64,000 nt of DNA from Gymnothorax reevesii (lineage: Eukaryota > Chordata > Actinopteri > Anguilliformes > Muraenidae), in assembly GCA_029721435.1 (NCBI GenBank), contig CM056584.1, positions 11,422,739 through 11,486,738 on the forward strand. Direction: 5' to 3'. The translations under genes and the position numbers were made by a program. The notes under the pieces are model-generated. The model had not been told where the DNA came from. It saw only the letters and a list, made by a program, of their open reading frames with translations, and did not search any database. Shown piece by piece: positions 1 through 9,434 of the stretch. Position 1 is the stretch's first letter, and each line of letters opens with the position of its first letter.

Positions 1-277
1 TGTGCAGCAAAGGAAACGGGAAGTAAAAAGTTGTAACAGGAAGTATTCACATTATTCTAATATTATGAAACTATTTAAACAACTAACAAGAAAAAGCTCT
101 GCCCAACACATTCAAAGATCATTAATTCCAGTTTAAGTGTGACCCACTAGCAGTGAAGTTGAGTATCGGTATGGTGATAAAGATACTGAAAAGTACTGAG
201 ATACATGTCAACAGGAGAAAGAGGAACAGGAAGTAATGTGACGGGGAGAAGAACAAGAAATGAAAATGTTCAGGTAC

Positions 278-367
278 CTTGTGTGGCTCAGACGAGCTGA
301 AGAAGCTGCACTCCAGGAAGTGGGGAGACTCAGGCTGAATCTCAAATATATACACTCGCATATCGCC
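278..367 (-). CDS. coro7: coro7 exon: unit 2, GDMRVYIFEI...SSEPHK
   Basis: 90 nt, 30 codons, phase 0. It encodes GDMRVYIFEIQPESPHFLEC and SFFSSSEPHK, matching the human GDTRVFLYELLPESPFFLEC...SPDPHK. It is the last coro7 exon inside the window. Positions 1-277 are the start of the next intron, with no other feature seen. Confidence 0.96.
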
Positions 368-3300
368 CTGTAAGAGTACACACACACACACACACGCACA
401 CGCACACGCACACGCACACATGCACAAACACAAACAAACTGTCCTTCAGAACTGCTGCACCAACAGCTCCCAGTCCCTTCAGAGGCCCAGCAGCTCGCGA
501 ATATAATGAGTACAACGGCATTTGGACAAAAGCAGACACAGAGAGTGCCCCCATGTGACTGGAGTACCATTCTGCATCCCCAGAGCAGAGACGAAGCCCC
601 ACCTTTCCCGTGAGGAAGACCACGCCTGTGTCTGGGTCGTAGAATGGGATGAGGGTGGAGGGAGACACGTCAGCGGAGTTGGTGGCCACAGGACCGGAGG
701 CCAGGGACTGTGCGGAGTGCAGGGTGAGCAGCCTCTCGCTGCGGCTGAGGAGAGACAGGGGGGTTGTAACATCCAAGAGATCTCAATTTTACTCAACAAT
801 AGGTGTCTAAAGCAGTGGTCCGGGACAGTCTTACACCCTGCTTGTTCACACTGTATCCCAGCACTTAGTTAATCAGTAGAGCAGTTTACTACACAGTTAA
901 CGCTCTTCAACTGCTGGTCTGGGCCTGGCAGTGGTGAAAACTTAAACCAGGACTGGGGTGCAAGCTCCCCTCTCTACAGTCTCGTACAGGGAAGAGTAGG
1001 GGAGTCTCATGGTAAGACAGTAGAAGTCCAGCCTTTATTTCCTGGATGATTTTACTCTGATTTTATATCCTGACCTAGAGAAAGAATTGTGCTATTCAGT
1101 AAAATAAGTGATTGTAGCAAAACATTGGGCAAAATTTTTTTGTTCTGCTTACACCCCTGCTTGATGCAGTTGTTAACTTGGTGTCAGCAAAATACATTTG
1201 AAATTGTTTGAATGTATCAGGTCACACATTTTCAGTTGAAATGGCAAAATTGCAGACAATTATTCTGTCAAGCCAGACAACAGTATCTGCAAATTTCTCA
1301 AAATTGGGAAAACCCACCATTGACCCTCTACAGCACCAGCTCCATCTATGTTTAGTAGAGATTCACCTGATCAACACACATGTACAGAGTTACTGCATGT
1401 GCAGGTTAGCAGTATCTACAGTAAGGCAGGAGGTATAACTTTAAGGCCAATTTTTTCAGTTTCACCATTTCACAGAAACTGCCATATGGCTTAACAGGGC
1501 ATTATTCTCTTACAACAGGATAAATGAGAAATTGTAACCACATTAGATATCAGAGCACCTCAAAGTCATGTTACTGCTAAGTGATATTTTGATATTTAGT
1601 ATGATTCCTGTCCACAATGCTGAAGTTTGGCTCTGGGCAATGAATTTGCGATTAAAAATAAATGGCAAATAAGACATGCGGGACTGCTGAGAACCTCCCC
1701 TCTCCATACCTGTCGAACCCGGACACGAGCAGGCACTGCCCCCCCAAAACCCACACGATCCTCGCCCCCCTGTGACCCTCTGGACCAGGGCCCTCCTGCA
1801 GCAGAGATGAGGGAGGGGTACAGATTATTTGGGAGAGAAAAGGTAAAAGATTGTGGGGGTGACATTTGCAGAAAAATGAGGGGACAGGACACTACAGATG
1901 TCTTATTATTTAGAGTTAGAAATGAGGAAGTTTAGAGAATGTACAGTGACATGAATTTTTCTCTGGGCATATTTTTTGTGATTGTCGTGAGAGAGTGAAT
2001 GTTTCAAAGCTATAAGTTGAGTTCGCCACAGGGGGGCGATGTTTTTCATACCTGGATCGGCTCAGCGGATTTGCGCGGGTCGTAGATGCGCACTTTCCCA
2101 TCTTTGCACACAGTGGCCAGAAGCTGGCCGTCTGGACTCCACGCCATCCCAAAAATCTGTCCGCGAGGAGGTGGGGAGAGACCGAGAGGTTAGGATGAGA
2201 GAATCAGTGGAAAAGGACATATGAGGGTGGACTGAATATCAGAAGCACTTCTGAAAATGAAAATTTTGAAAATGTTGAAGTTGCTGAATCTCAATCATAA
2301 AAGCATCTACACCAGTCGTTCCTATTAATCTGACTGCTCGTTAGCAGAATATGAATGAAGAGGTCTAATTCACAGCACTTGGCAGGGTAGGTCACCAAAG
2401 CAAGATGAAGATAAAAGGGCAGATTCTGAAAAGGCAGAATAACTGGTGCCTGAAATTGCAGGTGCATCAGGTATGAAAATGGCAAAACTGTTTTGCGCAG
2501 ATATAGACGCCGGCATCCGTAAATTCCGAAATTTAATTCCTAAATAAATGAATTTCCAAATGTCTTGCTTCACTGGAATAATTTTCCCGAGTCTCTGTGA
2601 CACACATACTGAGTAATAAAGCCTAAATAGGCTCCTGCATAACAGGAGAAAATTTGGATTATTTGTATTCTGTGCAAAAGGGTTAAGATGGCAGGTGGAG
2701 CTGCGTCAAAAATGACAACACACATGAGAACGGCAAAAATGAACAATAACCGTTCAAAGTTGTCCGATAACAACAGGTGAATGCCTGTTGGGATAATAAT
2801 TACGTTACTACCAACAGAAGAACAATAGCTCTAAAGCTAATGGTCTGACAGTTCCGAAGAGCTGAATCAACCCACATCTGAACTCGTCTCAACAAAAACA
2901 GTAAGCTGTGCTTCACCAAACTGGTATTTATAGCAGTGCTTCTAATAACTGAATCAATCTCAATTGTTCATCAGCAAATCTTTAAAATGAATAACACATC
3001 TGGTGCAAACCATGTTTCTTTGTCATCCTAGATTTATATCACCACCAGAAGCATAATAATCCACGACTACGCCTTGGCCAGGAAGCAGCTCAATTATGGA
3101 CTACAGTTCCCATAACCCCCTCCTCACCTGGTCCTGGTGCCCCCTCAGCAGCTTGACCTCCTCCCCCGCCTCCAGGTCCCAGAGCCGTACTGTGAGGTCA
3201 TAGGAGGATGAGGCCAGCAGGCCGGCCGCCAGCGGGTGGAAGCGCAGGGAGTAGATTTTCTCAGTGTGTCCTGAGACAGGAGGGGGTCAGTCAGTCCTGT

Positions 3301-6300
3301 TAAATCTGCACAGTGCACGATAAAAAGTCATCCCATTACCCACCCCCCTTACCCTGCAGTACACACTCCGGGTCAGTCAGCGTCTCCACCAGGCCTCCCC
3401 CGGGCACCTGCCACACCCGGATCTTAGCATCCTCTCCCGCTGCCGGAGAGACACGCGCTTAACTGACACGCGAACACAACAGACGCACACAACTGCACTA
3501 ACACTGTTTAGATTTGTGCATAAACATGGGCAAAATGTGTTTACGCTCTCGCACACACAGAAAAACACACAACACAGTTTACGCACATACATGTTCGCTC
3601 ACACACCAACCTCCATGCAGGAACAAACACACTAAAACACTTGCACACACAAATATACAGGCGTGTGAATACCTGCACACACAGAACATGCTTATCCACC
3701 AATGCATATAATCACAGGCATATTTACCACATGTACGAACATATGCAGGCTAGTGCATACACTCACACTAAAGACAAGAAATAAAATCACATTTTCCCGA
3801 CACACAGACGCACAGACACACTGACACAGATAGACACACAGGTGTGCGTGCGCAGCGTCCCTTACCAACTGCCAGTCTGTGGGTGTTGAAGGGGTCCCAG
3901 CACAGATCGGCGACATTGACGCCATTTTGGATGGTGGGCAGTGCTGTGTCCGGCAGCTTACCAGGCTGTGCAAGCTGATGGTCGCCAGAAAACAAGGGAA
4001 CGTCTCAAAACTACGACATTCATTTCAAGGTTTAGGGAGGGTCTCAAAACTACCACATCCATGAAATGTTGGAGGGAGAATCTCAAAACTACAGCATTCA
4101 TTTTATGTTTCACAAGTCCCGAAACAATCACATTAATCTCGCATTTGAGGGAGTATCTCAAAACTACAAAACCTGCCCAGCCTCTAGGACACAGAAAGCA
4201 CTCACTGAACTTGACTAACTTGACTAACACTACAAGAAAGACAAATGTTCCGCAAGTAAAACTCATTGCCCACCTCAAACACGGCGACCTGGCCCCCGGC
4301 GATGGCGAGAGGCACCGCCACACGCTGGCTGTTAGCGCAGAACCCGTCGCTCTCGCCAGGAGTGGTGAGGTTCAGGCCCCGAAGGTTGGTAAAGTGGGTG
4401 TCCCTGTGCAGGATGTGACCCTGGATGTGCCGAAACTTAGAGCTGGGACCTACAGAGGTCAAAGGTCACGGAGAACAACAGAATCAGCTTTCCAAACTCA
4501 TTCATATTCATCTCACTTTGAAAACCTCAACTGCTTAACCTAAAATTATCTCCAAATAAGTGTCATGACAGAAAAGGGTACCAAAAGATCGTAAAAAATT
4601 GGAAGTTGGTACGGCATTTGGCAAGAGATAATTTGGGACAAGACCATCTCCACTCAGATCACTGGGGCCTCAATCCCCCACCATGAAGCTTATACACTGT
4701 GTATCCTCCAGTAACTCTTTTTCGCTCAGAAAGGATTCTCCTTGAGTGAAAAAAGCTTTCTGATAGCATAATAAACACTTTAAAAAAAGTGACTTTCAAT
4801 ACAGACACAACATTGAACATGGAAGTAACATTATTCAGTTTAGGCACGAATTTAGCCAGTCAGGAGGCAGTAGCAAGTGCATGCAACCATCCCCACGCCC
4901 TCAGAGAGCCTGAACCAACAAGAGCACAGGGGAGGCGGAGCCTATTACCCAACATGCTCTGGATGGCCTTGCTGCTTTGACTGGGGCTGGACAGGAAGCC
5001 GCTGGTGGAGGAGGGGGACCGGGAGGGGGCTGCGCTGCTGCTGGGCGTGGTCATCGGGCTGCTGGAGGAGGAGCCACCTGTGAGCTCCGCCTACATGGAG
5101 TAAGAAGGGGGCCGGGAAGAGGGGAGGGGAGGGGCAAGGGAGATGAACTGTTATGTTCCCTCATTTTGATGTGAGCATTTGCACAATAGAACTGTTGAAT
5201 AACTCAGTCCATAATCTAAATCAAACCTGGGAGCAAGCAATATATTTTTATATTTTTTTAACCAGGGAGGTTCCACTGAGAATATCCTTATTTTTTTCAA
5301 AGACACCCCTGGAGAAATGCCAGATAGAACAGTTGCAAGTGAGGAGGGAATGAAAGACAGCAGTAGAGCCCCTGGAGCGCTTTTGAAGTTAAGGGCCTTG
5401 CTCAAGGGCCCAATGGCTGAAGTTCTTGCCAACTTCATCTCTCCAGATGCAAGTGAAGTAATTGCTATGGATTCAATTACTTTGCATTTGAATGAGGTTG
5501 TGTGTCTGAGAGTAAGATAAACGAGTGTGAAACTGCGCTGTTCCACTCATACTATCAGGCTCAAATGCACCTGGCAAGATCAACAGAGCACAGAAGCAGA
5601 ATCTAATTGATAACAAATATTAAATAAATAAGCCCAAATTGAGTCCACAACCACAGAGCTAGGGCCGCGCGATATAACCTAAATCTCATATCCCGATATA
5701 GATTACCTTATATCCCGATAACGATATACAGCACCCTTCATAATTATTGGCACCCCTGGTTAAGATGTGTTGAAAGCCTTAAAATCAATTTTTATTGCAG
5801 AAATATACTCTCACACTGAAAATTGTAGAAAAATGTTACCTTCAACTCAAGTGAATTTTAAGGGAAAAAAATCCCTGAGAAAGAAATAATTATTTTTCAT
5901 AAAATCATCTGTTCCACAATTTTTGGCACCCCTAACAATTCCTAGGAATTAAATGTAATTGAAGTATTTCTGTCATTTCTACAGTAGTTTACAAAGTTGA
6001 TCAGAGTATCTAGGAACATTTAATTAGTAATTCATCACTTCCTCTTTTCCTGGGGTATAAATATGACGTGACACAGAGGCCATTTCTCTTATCCACTCTT
6101 CAACATAGTAAAGACAAAGGAACACACCATTCAAGTAAGGCAGATGTGTGTCGACCTTCACAAGTCAGGCAATGGCTACAAGAAAATAGCCACTCGCCTG
6201 CACCTGCCCATATCTACTGTCAGAGGAATCATTAAAAAGTTTAAAACAACTTGAACAGTGTTAAACAAGCCTGGACGAGGACACAAGGTTATTTTGCCAC

Positions 6301-9300
6301 CACGCACAGTGAGGAGGATGGTAAGAGAAATTAAAAGTACTCTTAAGCTCACTGTCAAAGAATTGCAACAAATGGTAGCATCTTGGGGTCACAAAGTCTC
6401 CAAAACCACCATCAGGCGTTATCTACATGCCAACAAGCTATTTGGGAGGCATGCACGGAAAAAAAACCTTTTCTCACTCACAATCATCAATGCAGACGTC
6501 TGAAGTTCGCTAAGTGGTATTGGGACTTCAACTGGGACCCTGTGCTTTGGTCAGATGAGAACAAGATATAGCTTTTTGGCAACAAACACTCTTAGTGGGT
6601 CTGGCAAAACACAAAAGATGAGTATGCAGAAAAGCACCTCATGCCCACTGTGAAGTATGGGGGAGCATTGGTGATACTGTGGGCCTGTTTCTCTTCCAGA
6701 GGCCCTGGGAACCTTGTTAGGATGCATGGCATCATGAACACTTTGAAATACCGGGACATTTTAAATCAAAATCTGGTGGCCTCTGCTGCTTTGAAACCAT
6801 CGTCTAACACATCGTCCAGTATAATCCAAGTCAGCTTTGTCCACTGGTATCCTCAGAACTCCAGACACGCATTTATTTTTCGCCAAAAAAAAAAAAAAAC
6901 ACTACACTTATGCTTCACGCAATCTGGCGCATTCAATGGAAGTCCCGCCTCCCGGCTCATTCCCAGAGACTAATAAAATTTTTGAAACACTTCTTCTCTC
7001 TTCTCTCAAAAACTTTATTAGTCTCTGGGAACGAGCCAGGAGGTGGGATTTCCGTTGAATGCGCAAGTTTGCTTGAAGCGTGTAGTATTTCATTATTTTT
7101 AGTGAAAAATAACAGTGTTTCTGGAGTTCTGATGATATGAGTGGACAAAGCAGACTTGGATTATACTGGACGATGTGTTCGACGATGGTTTTAAAGTTTG
7201 TTAACACACGTTTTGAGGAGTTTTGCTATGGCTTCTGGGTGACCCCATTTGCTTCTAGAGAAAAGGAATTAGGATCATTTTTCAAAACTCTCCAGTGGCC
7301 ATAAAGTTGCGCCAGGTGAAAAACAACTTTGTCCGTTCAAGACATCTAATGCTGACTAATTGATATACAAATTATAGTTTTTGGGTGGACTATCACATTA
7401 AACTGTGTTATTTTGTATGCTAGGCAGTCAGTTAATGTGGCCTATGCTCAAACTACGTTAATAAATTACCGGAAACGACTTGATTTCTAACACAATGATA
7501 TAAACGATAGAGCCAAACATGGAACGAAAGACATTTTTCTATCGTGGCACGATATACGTCGTCATATCGCACAGCCCTACACAGAACCGTAAATTATTTA
7601 AAGGCATTGACTCTTAAATAAGTTTGAGCAGAGAATCTCATTTCAAAATTGAATTTCATCCAAGACATGGCTTCATTTGTGTCTGAAACAAAGTCAAAAA
7701 CTATCATGACACTTTGATGATCCTGTACGCACAGCAGAGGTGTGACAGCCGCCACTATCCACCTTGTAAATAACCACATGAGAAAGCCTGGGGATTCCAG
7801 TGGAACTTTCGAGGGTAGATAACCTGTCACTCACCTCTTTGCTCCTCCCACTGGGCAGCTCTCTCTTCGCCGGCTCCTTGCTAGTTGCCGTGGCGCTCGG
7901 CTTTGGCCTCTTGTCTGGGTGGAGGCTGATCCTCTGAACCTGAGGATGATTGTGATTGGATGTTGAGGGGTCACATGCTCGCAGGCAGGCAGGCTGTGCT
8001 GTACAAACTGTAATACGGGGGCCTGTACCTGGCGATTATTCCCTTGCCACCACTCCTCCGCGGACGAGGCAGGCGTTTGTCCCACAGTGTCCGGATACAG
8101 GTCAGCATGGAAGTCCTGACCTGACTGAGAGGGACACAGCGGCTTTTCACAAACCTTTAAAGGACCCCAGTAATGAAAATCATGCTGTTCCTTGCACTTG
8201 TGGTCATAATTCGATTCTCCTGCTACCGAAAATCTGAACAAACGAGACACCAGTTAGTCTCTGATTGGTACCAGTAGAGCACTTCTATGGAAATCATGTT
8301 ATTGAACGACCTGTTTTGATTCTGTCCCCTTTTTCGACATCACAAGGGGAGCGACTTGCATAGTGCATCCCAGTATAGACATTTTACAGCAGCAACTGAT
8401 CAATTCATGCAGCGATGTGACAGCCAATCAGAGCAGAGCCTCATTTTCACTGACCTCCCATCCAATAGAAACAGTGTATAGCAACTAAAGAGGAAAGAAA
8501 TAAGAGACTGGGGACCAGCAGCAAATGCAAAATGCTGACCGGCTCCGATCTCAACTGGAAAGGAAATGGTTAAAGGTTGAATAATGCAAACAATACTGGT
8601 GTCTGTATTGACTACTGCATCTGGATCCTCATGACTGTTAGCACAGAGTTTACCCTCTTCACCGTTACCCCAGGCTCTCTCTGTGTGTGCGGGCTAAGGT
8701 GTCCTGGGAAGCGCATTCCGACAACCTCTTGTAAACCACAATGTAACCATATTTTGATTTGACTTGATTTGAGTTCTATCGTAGCCAGCAGGCCAATGCA
8801 AATCCACAAAAATTAGCTGCCGGAAGTAATAGGACAGTATATAGCCGGTTTGCTTGGTCGTCAAGCATAAGTGAGACAGTGAAATTAAGCAAACTTACCG
8901 ATGGGATTTAATGGTACATCAACGACAGAGGCCACAAGGTGTTTACCTTGTTTTTTTATATTATTATTTAGACAAGCTGTGATGCCCAGGTTTTACATGT
9001 GTACATGTATGCAAACTGTGGCTGCTTTGAGTGTTTTTTTGCGCAGCACAATGGCCAGTTCATGTCACGGACTATTTCTGGCCTCGTCTATGATATCACT
9101 TCCTGCTTCCTGTGAGGACTCTGTGTGACTGTGTATCCTGGTAAAATGCGCTTCAGAAATAAAACTGAATTGAAAGAGGAGCTCTATCTGTGGGGTCAGA
9201 GGTGCAAGTTCGCGGGGGGGCGGGGTTAGGGGGTGGACTGACCTTGCGGGGCACTTGGTAGCTGATTGGCACAATGAAGCTGTCACTGAGCTGCAGAACT

Positions 9301-9403
9301 CGCAGCACCTCACAGGAGCTCACGTCCAGAGCCAGCTTCGGTACCAGTGCCACGCCACGACAGGGAGACTCCGTCAGACAGTGACTCACTGAGAGAGGGA
9401 GGG

Positions 9404-9434
<31 letters not shown>

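Larger units (their letters stand above)
5660..7579. mobile_element. hAT-like non-autonomous element carrying nested insertions
   Basis: The left end TAGGGCCGCGCGATAT and the right end (read inward) TAGGGCTGTGCGATAT are inverted repeats. They are flanked by CACAGAGC (5652-5659) and CACAGAAC (7580-7587), an 8-bp target duplication with one mismatch, as made by hAT transposases. The ends share 'atatcccgata' style AT-rich words. No hAT transposase is seen. The interior is occupied by a Tc1-like remnant and a long hairpin. It lies in the coro7 intron 5091-7834. Confidence 0.8.

Noticed and set aside
2020..2040. CCACAGGGGGGCG as a CTCF site beside exon 2052-2156
   Set aside because: One base short of the core and several mismatches.
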